Assembly: GCF_963966145.1 (NCBI RefSeq)
Contig: NC_091050.1
Coordinates: 3,906,001 to 3,970,000, forward strand
Reading direction: 5' to 3'
DNA: 64,000 nucleotides
DNA from: Tenebrio molitor
Taxonomy: Eukaryota > Arthropoda > Insecta > Coleoptera > Tenebrionidae
Numbering within the stretch: position 1 is the stretch's first letter; each line of letters starts with the position of its first letter. Below, one piece after another: positions 22,071 through 34,682 of this stretch. The notes below the pieces were generated by a model. That model ran no database searches. It had not been told where the DNA came from and saw only the letters and a program-made list of their open reading frames with translations. The position numbers and the translations under genes are program-made.

Positions 22071-24500
22071 ATATATAGTTTTTAAAGAGGTTTGGAAGTA
22101 TTTAATGAATGTGTATTTCATCACTCAATTTAATGAAAGTGGTCGTTTTCATACGTTTCATACGACAAACAATAAAAAAATAATTTTCAAGTTTTAAAAC
22201 TTTAATTGTTAATGTTATTGATAAAGAAACAGCGAACTTGGTAACTCTAGATCTATTGCCCTTTAAATCAACATTTTTGTTTTACCGCCCACGCTAGCGA
22301 GTGATGCAAACGTCTACTTTTTTTCTTTAAACTGAGTGATGGAACTAATACTTTTCAGATTTAACATTTGAAAAAGTAATTGACTAAATGCCAAATATTG
22401 TACATTATGTGCATTTGTATTTTGCACATATTAAGTGATATTAAACTTTGTCATAATTACTATTTCCTATTATTTGTAATGATGGATGTCTATTTTAAAT
22501 ATGATAAAAGAAAATTTTCCATTATTCCCTTAACCTGATAGTAGTTCCAAATTATACTCCAAACTTCTTAAAACAGTAGTTCATAATACTTAAAACCTTG
22601 ACGTAAAAATATACAGTCGTCATATCACGCAAAAAATGTAAGATAGTTCTTAATTGGGAAAACATGGAACCAAAATCTTTTAATAGATAATATTGTGATA
22701 ATAAGCATTAAAATTATTACCTGTTTGGATTGTTCATCAAAAATTTGTGAATCAACTAAAATTAGTTTCATTAATTGTTAAGTGATATTTCTCATTGATA
22801 AATTTTTAGAATTTGATTTTAAAATTAGAAAATACGTTTTTTAAAATGGCTGACAGGTGGCAGTAACGAACAACTAATAAACTTACTTACAGATAATTTT
22901 TATTTAATTTATGAAAGGCCTTTTTTTAGGCAGTTTTACAGATCATTTGGTATTTTTTTTTAGTTTGTTTTTGATTAAATCTGACATTAAAAAATATTCA
23001 TTATTGAAACTTAACTGCACACAAAAAAAGAGAAAATATCACTTTCTTTGATTGAACATCTAATAAATGGTATTGTGTATAAATATATGACTATTTTTTT
23101 AGTAACTGCGTTTGAGACAAGGCACTTGATATTGTGCTTTTTACCTTAACAATAAAGTTACATTTAGGAATCAACCATATAAAAATTGGATAGTTTAATT
23201 TCTTAGTTCGTAAATATTTTCTTATTTTAACCTGCGGTTAGTTTTATATTTTAACTTTTAGCGTAGTGGTCAACATTCACAAAATTAACATCTTGAAATG
23301 TTTAATCAGAAAACGATTGATTTTTTAATTATTTCAAAAAAAAAATTATGTTCACAGAAGGTAATATTCAAGAATTCTGCGTAATTTGTGCTAAATATTT
23401 AAAATATAAATATAGCTGGCATTTTTGCAATAAAGTTCTATCACTGTTGCTTTAGTATTTATTTGAGTTTTTAAAATGTGATTTTAATATTTGTTTTTCT
23501 ATTTTGTGTTCGTAACAGAGCTGTTCGATACCAAGTAGGCTTTTTGGGGATTTAATCCGCAGATTGCTTAATCGCGGTACAGAGTACAATTTACGTCTAT
23601 CATGTTGGTACTGCCAGTCCCTTGAAGATTCTGACAACGTCAGCCATGTTGCGTGAACATGCCAAAATCGACAATTGTTTTTTGCCAACCATCATAAAAT
23701 TCCCTAGAATTTTAAAATTCTCAATTTTTATTTAAAAACGGCTCAAAAGGTGCAAAATAGAAAAAAATCGTATAAAAAAACTCGTTTCCATTCGTCCTTT
23801 ATAAACTCGCGCTTCACGACTCGTTTAATATACTTCGACTAAAATACCTACTAAATACATATAATATTTTTATTTTATGTAATGTTTTGTTGCTATGTAG
23901 AGAGTTAGTCACATTAACAGCAAGTGACGATAATACAGAAAAACAGTTGGTTGCAAAAAAAAAACGGGAACTGTCAGAATAAAATTGGCACATTTTTACA
24001 ATTTTTTCATAGTGTGAAACCTTCTTACGAGAGGATAGGTTAGAATTACGGCCAAAATTCAATGACATTTTTAAAAATTATTTGAGAGGTATTATCAAGT
24101 AGACAATTAATTAACAAATGGGCAAAACCAAATTTACATTAAGAAAATGTTCATTTCCCGTTTTTTTTTTTTTGCAACCAACTATACATAACGTATTCGA
24201 CAGATAATGGAAAGGATACAAAGAAGATGACATATAATCTGTGTTATGAATAATGCGGCGTTTCGCACTATATTAATTTACTCGACTGAATAAATAAAAC
24301 GTGTTGGATGAGATTATACATGTATTGGTCAGCTCTCTACGATAGTTACAACAACAACCCTAAAACTAGCTATGTACAAGGTATTTATGTACAGGGTGCA
24401 GGTACCCAGGAAAAACCCTATTATGCGCACTCGGCCAGAGTGGCTGGTTGGTCCCAGGTGCTTGAGAGATGGGAAAAACCCGGCGCCTTTGCTGTCTCCG
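22071..24500. other. AT-rich intergenic DNA, no gene seen
   Basis: AT-rich sequence between GPCPD1 and Osiris. The patch at 23500-23690 is less AT-rich and has a 78-codon minus-strand ORF without recognisable domains. A second short ORF at 23814-24068 (minus) also shows nothing. Neither is called as a gene. Confidence 0.5.
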
Positions 24501-24507
24501 ACAATCT

Positions 24508-25252
24508 GTTTCAAAATCAAAAATCCACCACCTGTTGAATTATGTTGGCAGAAAAAAAAGAAATCCCTAGAATAAGTTTCATTTTTCTGGGTTGGCCCAA
24601 CCTTCCGCCAAAATTTGACCTTCAGTGTGTCACAAATATCAAATTATAAAAAACAAGGAATATTTTAACCGCTAAATTAAAGCGACTGTTCATTAAGTGC
24701 TTCGAAGAATTTAAAAAACACGATGAACTACAATCAAAACGGCTGTCAACAGTTTTATTTCATAACCCCACGTTTTTCTGACACTTTCAAACACACTAAA
24801 AACAAAAGTTGGCGACGTTGTCGGTCCTACTTTCGAGTCTGTTTTTTTTTTTAATCAAAGAACCACGACCTGTTGATTTAAGTTTGCAAATATAAAATTT
24901 TACTAAACATAGGAAATTTAATGATATCTGTTGGCTATACCAGCCAGCGTCTGTCATTTTTAATGTCCTTGAAAGTACGCAAACTCCCAGCTAAAATTTG
25001 AACGTGTTATTAAAAATGCCTCGCAAAGTAAGACATTTATTAAACTCTCAAATTAGTTGTTATTAACTTTATTAAGATGCTGCGCTACTAATATCTCTAA
25101 TAACCTCAACTTTTATGTGACGAGATTTTTCACCCTACGTCAAAAGCGTACAATGTTGTCAGCTCTATTTTGGGTGTAAATTGCGGTGTTGTGGTTCTTT
25201 GATTAAAAAATAAACTATAGAATGCAGTGTTGGTGGATTTTTGATTTTGAAA
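24508..25252. repeat. 745-bp inverted-repeat region
   Basis: GTTTCAAAATCAAAAATCC near 24510 reappears inverted at 25230-25251. An inner pair, TAATCAAAGAACCACGACC near 24853 and its inverted counterpart GTGGTTCTTTGATTA near 25192, lies inside. This nested arrangement suggests two fused or nested copies of a transposon whose interior has decayed. No ORF of known function is present. Confidence 0.4.
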
Positions 25253-25861
25253 CAAATTATACCTACTGGGTGCCCCAAAATTCCCGGAACAACTCAATGG
25301 GGCAATGTCAACTCATGTTAGAAAATGAGAAAAATACTAAAAAAAATATAGAATACAAAGTCTCACTTTTATACCTAATAGGTAACTCAAAGTAGTTGTT
25401 ACTGTTTTCTACTCTACAAATTTCTTTATATCGACGAATCCAATATCAGAGTAGACGTTATAATACAACGTGTTTCAGAAATATTGAGTGATTCAAAATG
25501 ATTTTGGATAAGTATGGCAACTATGCATGCAGTAATAGAGTAATCACTACTCTCGTGTCAAAAATAAATTACTCCCTAGAATTCGAACTTTTAGGGAAAT
25601 AACGTTTTTCATGTTGTGTGTAACTAGAATTTTCAAAAGTTATTTTGAATGCCTAAGGTTGGTTACTTTGAATTGAGAGATTAAATCCAAATAAATATGC
25701 CGCCAGTAACCAAAATTGATTGTGAAACGAAAAAATCATCTATCACTTAGCGAGAAATTAGTCATTTGCAACTGTTACAATCAATTTGCGGTCTTACATT
25801 TTTAGGATATGTTTTGTTTGTCACCAGAAACCAGTAATTTATTTTTGACACGAGAGTACCT

Positions 25862-26310
25862 AATCATTACACGAAGTGTTCAGAGTGACCGTCGTTATTG
25901 TCCATACAATAATGAAGGCGTCGACGAAATAATTCCTCCACTCTTTCTAGCATACCTCTGTTACTGCGAATTGTTATGGCAGCATTTTCAACCCGTTCTC
26001 TTAAAACTTCAATTGTATCAATTTCAGTTGGGATCGAATATACCAAGTCATTCTTGTACCCCAAGAAGTCGCACGGAAATTCTCTGGGGTCGAGGAGCAC
26101 ACTTGCACACTTCACCGTACGGCAACACAATTACGTATCTATGTGTTTACTATTCGAAAATAAACGCGCCATTTTCACAAAATTTTAGCAGAGAGAGAAC
26201 ACGTAAATACCTGCCTTTTTGCAGTAGTATAAAACTAACTACTTCTATCTCGGCCACGGAGCGAAAAAACTTTATTCTAAAAACACAATGTTTTGCGCGA
26301 TGATTTTACA
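25862..26310 (-). mobile_element. 3' fragment of a transposase gene, copy 1
   Basis: On the minus strand, an 87-codon frame (26130-25867) ends with the motif RRRLHYCMDNNDGHSEHF then a stop. The pattern LERV..L.RRL..C...NGGH.EH is the typical C-terminus of insect Tc1/mariner-like transposon proteins that carry an N-terminal DUF4817 domain. The D[FL]LGYKNDLVY segment corresponds to the usual DFFLWG..K..VY block with W replaced. Upstream coding sequence is lost or frameshifted, and no catalytic triad remains intact. About 430 bp align with 30750-31165. Confidence 0.6.
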
Positions 26311-26397
26311 ATAGTATATTATGCAACAAAATTTATAAACGGTACTTTAGTCACGAGTTTTATTAGGCACGAGCGGAGCGAGGTTAGGTACACTTCG

Positions 26398-26560
26398 TCC
26401 AGCGAGAGATGCACTAGAATACATTACCTAATTAGAGCATAATTTCAGGCCAAAAATGTTACTGCTTGAAGGATATATTTTAAATTTTACGTGCGCTAGG
26501 TACTTACTACTTCTCTACGTAGAATTTAGTGATTTTTGTGTTAGCCAATCTCTCGCTGGA
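26398..26560. repeat. Short inverted-repeat element
   Basis: Perfect 13-bp inverted repeats TCCAGCGAGAGAT (26398-26410) and its complement (26548-26560) enclose about 140 bp. The GAGCGGAGCGAGG tract just left of it is unusually GC-rich for the area. Possible MITE remnant. Confidence 0.3.
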
Positions 26561-27175
26561 TAAACTATACCTATTCTGTGGACTTTGAAAATACCTTTTG
26601 GATATATTAGAACCTTTCAGTAGTAGATATAAAATTAAACAATATCATTTGGTAATTAACATCTTATAAACACACAAAAATAATCTCCGTAAAATAACGA
26701 AAAATTGAATGTTGTTTATAAATGAAGTTCGCTTTTGTATTTGCTATAAAAAAATCGTGATAAAATCAGATTAACTTCATGAAAAGTCACTTTTTAATGG
26801 TAGTTTATTAAAAAACATTCATGAATGATCTCATGATCAGTTTGTACCTAATAAAAGTGGCTTATAGTATGAAAGTTATAGCGTGTTCATTTAGTGTAAT
26901 GTTAAAAGGTGTACTATATCAAATGTTTTGACATCACATTGGTTAATTATCAGTAAAGACTGTTCACTAATGCATATAATTTACTATAAAGCGGTCAGTG
27001 ATCACATTTTTAATAAATATAATAAGATAGTAGGAAAATAGGGCAATAGTTAAGTGTGAAACAAAGATCATGCAAACGTGAGTTTTGCATCGGTGATCTG
27101 ACATGCATAACTTCCTATAAAGTCTGCAGGCACAAAGAAAAACTGATCATTGCTGTGTTCATTCTCACTGATATT

Positions 27176-27916
27176 ATGTTGACTATGTACTTGCATCTTA
27201 TATTAGCTTCATTTTTTACCGGTGTTGTGCACAGTTCTACAATTCATTCTCAACTCCCTAACAAGTTTTATGTTAAAAGAGTTATTAAGGAATGTGTCGA
27301 GTATAACAGCCCAGTTTTGTGTTTTGCTAACAAGACAGCAAAGATTATTGAAAAATCTATAAATTTCGATGTTATACTTTTTGATGGTATTCACTTCTTG
27401 AGAAACAAACAACAACTACCCAAAGAAAACGAAGCCAGAGATAGTTCATCAGGATTTAATAGACTGGGTAAAGCTATGACCGATTTTTTGAATACGCATA
27501 CGCTTTCTTTAGATTTAACGGAAGATGAACCTACAGAAGAATCTCGAGGCAAAAATGGTGCTGGTGGGTTTGGAGGAAGTTTTGGCGGAGGCGGATTTGG
27601 TTACAACAAAAAAGCATTACAGAAAGAGAAAAAATATATGCAGTATGCATTTATGGTTCTGCTTGGAATTTTTGGCCTAACTGGACCATTAATTATGAAG
27701 ACTTTGGGTGTAATGGCTGCAAAGGCTTTGATTGCTAGTAAGATGGCTCTCATAATAGTAGGTTCAGTGGCTTTGAAAAAAATTTTTGAAAAAGATCAAC
27801 AACAAACATCGGTAAAAGTACATACGGTTAAAACGGAAGACGAGCACGACAGAATTTATAAGCCCTTCAGACAATCACCTTATTGGATTTACGAACCTTA
27901 TGTAAAATCTACGTGA
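27176..27916 (+). CDS. Osiris-family secreted/membrane protein (DUF1676)
   Basis: Intronless 246-aa protein in the DUF1676 (Osiris) family, which is specific to insects and their close relatives. I start at ATG 27176 because it gives a clean signal peptide (residues 1 to about 20); a second ATG at 27185 is possible, and the frame upstream has no ATG. A conserved two-cysteine region follows (C40 and C49). A Gly-rich run with Phe covers 127-143. The long hydrophobic stretch 155-203, containing MKTLGVMAAKALIASKMALI, is the family hallmark. A Tyr-rich tail ends the protein in place of the usual AQxLAY motif, which I do not see. Osiris proteins act in secretory cells during cuticle and tracheal formation. 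Most lie in a tight gene cluster; this one stands alone in the window. The exact orthologue was not assigned. Confidence 0.9.
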   Translation: MLTMYLHLILASFFTGVVHSSTIHSQLPNKFYVKRVIKECVEYNSPVLCFANKTAKIIEKSINFDVILFDGIHFLRNKQQLPKENEARDSSSGFNRLGKAMTDFLNTHTLSLDLTEDEPTEESRGKNGAGGFGGSFGGGGFGYNKKALQKEKKYMQYAFMVLLGIFGLTGPLIMKTLGVMAAKALIASKMALIIVGSVALKKIFEKDQQQTSVKVHTVKTEDEHDRIYKPFRQSPYWIYEPYVKST

Positions 27917-30735
27917 CATTAACCTAATGTTTATTTATTTCAAATGTAAATTATTTAATATATGTAATTCGCAACGCTTAACCTAATTGTAAATTAAGTT
28001 AATGAGTACAGCACTAATTATGTAATTGTTTTATTGTTGTCCATAATTTTATAGAAATGCTTAATAGACCTTATAAAAATATTAGTTTTGCACGCAACGT
28101 AAGTAACTTATAAAAATGTTGTGATATAACTCATGTTGAAAATATAATTGACCAATGTAGGGTTCTACAGACACCTGTATTTGACCCTGAATATTCCCAA
28201 TGGATTTCAAATGTCGCACACTAACCCAACACGACAAGGATAACATGTCCTTTAACTTTTAAATAAGGTTGTTTTATTATTTATTTACAGCGATAAGCTA
28301 TAAAAAGGTATTTTATATGACGTGAGGGTTAAATTTTCTGTATTATGTGCTTTAAATTTTTTATGTGGTCGGTTCCTTTTAGTGATGATAAAAATATAAA
28401 GTTGTATTGAAGACACACTGAATACAATATTTGTTCAAGGTATTTGCTTATCATTATCAAATATCTAAACGGTATCGTTTCATTAAAAATTGGTCAAAAT
28501 GCATAGGTAAACATGAGTTTTCAGACACTTCAACAAGAAAAGAAAATCATGTATGTGTCATGATACAAATGATCTGGAATAACAAAACTGTTTATGACAT
28601 TTTGAGAAATTTGTTGACTTCGGTGGAGCTAGGTGTTAGTGTAGGCAAGCCTTGGTGTGGTCCGCATTAGGTTGATGGATGTGTTTGTCGGAGGGCGGAT
28701 AATGGTCCAAATTAGATTATAGAAGGGACAGTGGTCATCGTCGATAATTCTCCAGAACGGCACCTATGAGGAATCCACTTGGCCGTATATTCGAATCAGA
28801 CTAATTGATCCTGACTAGGCCGGTCAGGCATCAGAAATGAGCGCAATGAAAACCCGCAGATGGCAGAGCACTAACGGATTGTGTAATTCCGATGGAACGT
28901 AATTCTGTTGGAAAATTGGTGGCCGCATACGCACGTGCAAACTCCGAAGGGATTGAACAAAACCGCGCAACTGGAAATTATATTAAAGTGTTCTATCTAC
29001 GTGTTATATCTAACTGCGAATCATCTCCCACCGGCTTACTGCACAAAACAAAGTTACATTTCGTCGGCACAAATTAAATTTTAACAGAACGTAATTGAAC
29101 GCTGAATGGCGCTTTATACGTTCTCTGCATTCCACTTATTTTCGGCTTAATACAGATACCGCAAATGAATAGGCCCGTCATGTTCCACCAACAACAAATT
29201 CATACTGAACCGAAGCACGTAGCGGACACTATGCTACTTCCCAATCTTTCCGGTCTTATGTATTTTTTTTAAATAAGCTATATTAACACCGTCAAACCGA
29301 GTACGGAATAAAAAAATATCTTTTAGAAAAGTGTCCAGGCAAAGATTTCAAGCTCGAACTTCTAAGTGCAGAAGAAAATGCCAAACAATGTTTTTTTTTT
29401 TACATAAACGCAGACTGCTATGAATTAAGACATATTTTTATATCTTTAAGCGTTCGAAAATCGCGCCTTATGTATCTATAGAAACGGTTGAAGTGGATTT
29501 TTTTTTGTAATCTGATTTTAAATGTCCACAGGCTCGACTGAGTCAAATGTAAGGTCATTTGAAGCTTTTCTCACGATTTATTTATCAATAATTATACTAA
29601 ACATTTAATAATTAAATTATCCTTATTAAAAAAAAAGCCTATAAAAAACCGAAATAACGAAATTATTACCCAATATTTAACCGGTGCGACCATAGTGTAA
29701 CACGGCCAGTTGTGTTACGCGTACGCCCATGTGTACAGATGACAGATGTCAAAATCTAACCTAAGGGGATCATTCACGAAACCCAATAAGGCTCGATAGG
29801 ACATTGCAAATTCAAAAGCATTGTATTTGGCGTTTCGTTAACGATTTGCAAATTATCTGAATTTCCGTTAGTCGGCAACCACCTGACGAAAACAGTAAGA
29901 GTTATGCAGGCAAAGAAGTCACCGCCGGGATCTCGGATATGCCACTTTAATTCCACACTTTTTAATTTATATAGCTTAAACTACATACAAAAAAGTCTAG
30001 GACCTTTTTTGTAGATAATTTCCTAATGTACACATATTGGACTACTTGTAGTCCAAGTAGGCGTAAAAACTGAATGTATAATTTATGGTGGCCGCTCCAT
30101 ATAAAAAACATCAAAATGATGTGAATAACTGAGTACACACCGTTCACACACAGGAGTTAAATTGGGTGCAAAACAACTCAATATTTTTGGATTCAATCGT
30201 TAATTTAAAACAAATAGGTAAATAAAATTCTCATCACCGCACTTTTCACCTAAAAAATGACAGTGACAGCGACAAAAATTGACAGTTTACATGAAAGCGG
30301 CAAAAATTTCATAACATGGCCATGGCTTGCTTCGACTACAATCATTTATAATAAATAACCCTGTATTTTCTTTATAGGAGCAATATTGAAGTTATCCAAT
30401 TAAAATTATTGAAAGATTTGGCACAAATTTCGTTACCAGCCTATGGGGATTATTTGCTTCGCCAATGCTGATAAGAGTGATAAGTGAAGGAGAAAACAAA
30501 TGCAAAAAAACTTTCACTTGTTTTTTACTAACTTATGCACAGCGGCCACCTGCTGCGCACGTTATTGTGACCTATAATGATAAGGGTGGAAGGAAAAAAA
30601 AAAGGTTCATAAATGAAAACAATTTTAATAATAAATATTTTATACTGACCGACTGGCCCTATGACAGTGACAAAATGTCTGCTAAAATTAGTGTATCAAT
30701 CCGTAAAAAATTTCATGAAATAATGAGAGTAATCA
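27917..30735. other. Intergenic DNA after Osiris, no gene seen
   Basis: The first few hundred bases are presumably the Osiris 3' UTR; no canonical AATAAA stands out. The stretch 28680-29250 is less AT-rich and could be conserved non-coding DNA. A 60-codon minus-strand ORF at 29774-29956 has balanced codon composition but no family I recognise. Confidence 0.45.
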
Positions 30736-31165
30736 GTAATCAATCACTAATCATTACACGAAGTGTTCAAAGTGACCGCCGTTATTATCAATACAATAAT
30801 GAAAGCGCCAACGAAATGATTCTTCCACTTTTTCCAACATACCTCTGTTATTGCGAATTGTGGCAGCATTTTCCACCCGTTCTCTTCATGTACCCTCACA
30901 AGAAGAAGTCCCACGGAAATTCTCTGGAGTCGAAGAGCACTCCCCACACTTCACCATACACTAACACAACACCTATGTATTCACTATTCGAAAATAAACG
31001 CGTAATTTTCACAAAATTTTAGCGTACATCACACAATCAACACGTAAACACCCGCCTTTTGGAGTCGGATAAAACTAACTAAAAATGTAATCCTCTCTGC
31101 CTCGGCCGTAGAGCGAAAAAACTTCATTCCAAAAACACAATGTTTTGCGCTGTTTTTATAATGTA
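30736..31165 (-). mobile_element. 3' fragment of a transposase gene, copy 2
   Basis: Dispersed copy of 25862-26310 in the same orientation. The minus-strand C-terminal motif reads HYCIDNNGGHFEHFV then stop, closer to the common family ending than copy 1. The frame is broken within about 60 codons by indels. The shared 3' flank (the segment containing ACAATGTTTTGCGC) extends the match to about 430 bp. Inactive. Confidence 0.6.
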
Positions 31166-31739
31166 CATTATTACATGAGCAAGTAAAAAAGGTTTTTATC
31201 CACGAAAATGAAGGTTGCTGCACGAAGGTTGCGAGTATAATACTAGATACTTTATTTACGATCAAATACATATACCAAAAAATAATAAAACAAATTCTTA
31301 GTTCAATATTTTTAATTTTTTAAATTTTAATGTTGGTTTTGTTACCATGGTTACGTTCTTTATTTGGCTGTGTTGTTGGTTACTGCAATTTCTAATTTTG
31401 ATTGGTCCAAGTCCGATGGATAAAAGATCCTGTCAATTTATCCATGGCTGGGAACCAATAGGAGCTCTCTTTTAATTTGTCGGTGGATAAAATACTGAAA
31501 TGAAAATTATATTTCGAAAAAATAGTACATAACAATTTTGTCGTTCTTCAAGAGATCTGTCATATTTTTTAATGATTTTATGCTCTGTAAAATTCTTTTG
31601 GTATCATGGATTGATGGTACGGTTGATGTGTGATAATCACGGACGATTTTAATGTCAAATGTTCAGAATCCGAGCGCACCAGAATACACTCGGGTTTTAT
31701 TTTTGACAATTTAGTTTAGTCATCAATGGATGTTAATGT

Positions 31740-32720
31740 TTCCAAATTCTACTTTAGGCGGAAGAGATACATGAACACGTTTGACATGACTGGGATTCTT
31801 GCAAACCAGTTCACAAATAAAGTTCAATTCGTCTTCAGTGCTTAATTTCGGATAGCGCTCTTATAGAATATCTTTGTAATATACTTCTGACTTCTGACAT
31901 AATTTTGCGGTGAATGATAGACAACGTTCGATCGTCTGAAGAAACTAGGTATCTAACTTGTGCGAACACAGTGGAAGAGGTGTTCTTGTACATAACATTG
32001 GAAGGATATGGAAACTGTTCCATGTTCAGCATCAACGTTTGAATGAGACTGCGTAGTTTCAAATTTTGTCAGCAACTTACACAACATGCGTTAACAAAAA
32101 AAAAAACTGTGTTCAAACAAATCGTGATGGTTTCCCTCTCTTTTAAAAACGCAGGTCGTCTTGGAATTTCCTTCATAATAATTTCAATTAGTGAACAAAC
32201 CGAAAATGTGGTTAAATAAATATTTTGGATTCATAAAGTCCCATTTAACTTAATTCCATCCCGAACGAGACGCTTCTGGAAATCTAATAAATTGAAACAT
32301 TTTGCACCTAGTTTGTGTTGCACCAGATAACATTTTAATCTTATCATTCCTCCTACAGTGACATCAGTGGTGTACTCAACTTTTGTGCTTGAACTGTACA
32401 TGGCATTTCTGCCTTCATGCGGAAATATAGCAGAAAAATGAATGCAAGTGATTTTCAAATGGTCTGAAGATCCTGGGGTTTCAATTGTCTGTTGTATATC
32501 GATTTCACCCTGTATATAACCGCGAATTGAAGTTTCCGGTTATTCATCAACGGGAACAAAAACAAGCACCGGTCCACTTGATCACAGATATTTTTGAACA
32601 CAGGTTATATCACGCGTTTCCTTTAAATTTTGATTTACCAATCCCTTAAGAACATCAAAATTATATACAGATTGATTAGGTAAATGAAAACATTTCTTGC
32701 TCTGATATCAAGAGTGAACG
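31740..32720 (-). pseudogene. Decayed coding-like sequence of unknown family
   Basis: Minus-strand translation shows separated stretches with protein-like composition: one near 32460-32240 containing CIHFSAIFPHEGRN and CFNLLDFQKRLVRDG, one near 31860-31740 containing LSTEDELNFICELVCKNP. They are interrupted by stops (for example within the frame near 32540 and 32570) and frame changes. I do not recognise the family. It could be a processed pseudogene or a transposon-derived gene. No function is inferred. Confidence 0.3.
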
Positions 32721-32829
32721 TAAATGCAAGTGCTTAATATTTTGGGGTAACATAATTTGAAATATTAGTCGTTGTCTGCTGGACTAACCGATAATAAATT
32801 TTTATTTTTGATGAAAAAGTAAAGCGTAT

Positions 32830-33830
32830 GTGATGTTGTTTTGGCGGTGTCACTCAAATAGCGACGGCGTGATCTGTGCACGTGGTAGAGCAGCGACTCT
32901 GGCCGTCGACGGCCTATTGATTACAGTGTGCATGCTAATGCCGCGAGAACAGTACGCCTCTGGTGTACGGTGTAGCGTCCTGAGCGTCACCTTGGTTTTC
33001 GTCCTTCTTCGATATTGGTAAGTCCTTGCGAATAAATCTAGAATTGTTCTGTTCTACTCTCGACGCCCGCCACCGCTGTTATGAACGTCGTCCAATGACG
33101 ATATACAATATGATATGAGTCTCACGTGTGTATTGATCGTTGCGCCGACGCCACCGACGCTCTCGGCGACGCTGCCCGACCAACCGCCGGCCGATATTAT
33201 TTCATATTTGAGCTCTATTGGCGACGTAGGGTGCCTCAGTGACCAATCCAAGGCGACTTATGATATTTCATAAGTTGATGATATGATTGGTGGGCACCAC
33301 CCCTATGTAATAATTTGGCGTCCTGGCGCCATCGCTCTCAAATTAAACTACCTCCCACAACACATAAACTCTAAAGATTGGAAAACGTTCCCTTTGATTT
33401 ATGCTAAAATGTTGACCAATCAACTTTTTTTTTCTGTACCTAAAAGCCCAACAACCGTTCCAATTGTCACAATTTTACTATATGAGTTTTTTAATTTTAT
33501 CGTTTGAATGTGATCTTATTTTGTTTTTTGATCCTATGTGTGAATGTTTGTAATAAACGTAAGTAAACTTGTCGAAACCACTTAACATCTCCTGCGTCCT
33601 TAGCTAGCACGTTTGGGGTCCCAAAGGAGATGACAAAGTTAGAGAAAAATGGACTGCTTTAGATACGATGTCCAGTCAAAGGAATTGTTCGAGATGGACT
33701 AGATCTACGATGTTGATATTGCATTTCTCATTCTTTATAATGCAACAGGAGAATGTCCTGCTGGAATCAGATTGTAGCAGGTCCGTACCAGATTATTTCA
33801 AACTTCCGTGATACAAATTCTCTTAATGAA
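32830..33830 (+). other. GC-richer segment with possible LTR-retrotransposon remnant
   Basis: Between 33535 and 33610 the sequence runs from an AATAAACG tract to GTTTGGGGTCCC, an arrangement like an LTR end followed by a primer-binding-site region. An ATG at 33650 opens a frame (MDCFRYDVQSKELFEMD) that hits a stop after 17 codons and then continues in gag-like fashion. No second LTR, protease or reverse transcriptase was seen. The part 32830-33300 is GC-richer and unexplained. Confidence 0.2.
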
Positions 33831-34355
33831 AAAAGAACTTAACATGTTTGTTACTCAGGTGTTTTTTCTGAACAATCGTTCCGGAGTGCGAAGTTGGTAC
33901 CCGGATATAATGCTAAAAATAAACTTAGACACACTGTAGACCGATTGAACTATACTTACTTATTTTTAGAATTTTACGAACTATTAACTACGAAGATAAA
34001 TTAAGCTAACGTAGGTAAATAGGTAGGCTGCAAAATATATTCACCTTAGAAGCTTGACGTATTGTCTGTGACATGCAAAATTCGAAATCACTTTTTGAGA
34101 TAAATGCGCTTCGGTAGTTAAGAAAGCGTAGAAAAATGGTTTTTGCTATTTGGCGATCCAATATTGAATTAACAGATGGGCCAGTGCTGCTGCTGGATAT
34201 AAGACTAGTTTGAGATATTGGAACTGCTAACAGCTCCAAAATAGTGTATTTTGTAGTCCATGAGCGATATATCTTTTTATAATAGATGATGCAGGGAAGT
34301 TAAAAAATAGTCTTTTCAAAGCACTATTCAGTAATAATTCACTTCAGTGAAGTAA

Positions 34356-34533
34356 CCCTCGGGTGTTCATTTAAATTTATCCTCAAAGTTGTGAACGCAC
34401 CACTCGTCCGTCCGCAGAGAAAAATACAAACAACGCAAAAAGTGATCTGATCCATGATCTGTAATCCGTGGTGCATTCACAATCGAATCTTCAACGCCAA
34501 CTTTGAGGATAAATTTAAATGAACACCAGATAG
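34356..34533. repeat. MITE family A, copy 1
   Basis: About 178 bp with inverted ends containing GTTCATTTAAATTTATCC (left near 34365, inverted right near 34505-34525). Related copies lie at 53196-53373 and 61911-62073. The right arm is longer and better preserved than the left. Non-coding. Confidence 0.65.
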
Positions 34534-34682
34534 TTATCACTACTTGATAGAAATGCATATCAGAAATAATAAATAAATCCGGCCTCGATTCCATGCCTCT
34601 TAGCAAAAGAAAATAAATTAGTTCATGTTCGATTTTCTTTTTGTGATCCGCTTGAAGAAAAAATAGTACCTATACCTACATA

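Noticed and set aside
25809..26303. 164-codon plus-strand ORF
   Set aside because: It lies antisense to the transposase C-terminal fragment and has no protein features.
30465..31022. 185-codon plus-strand ORF
   Set aside because: Its second half is antisense to the second transposase fragment; the first half has no recognisable domain.
31341..31354. GTTACCATGGTTAC palindrome resembling an RFX X-box
   Set aside because: The second half departs from the RFX consensus and no nearby gene or promoter supports a role.
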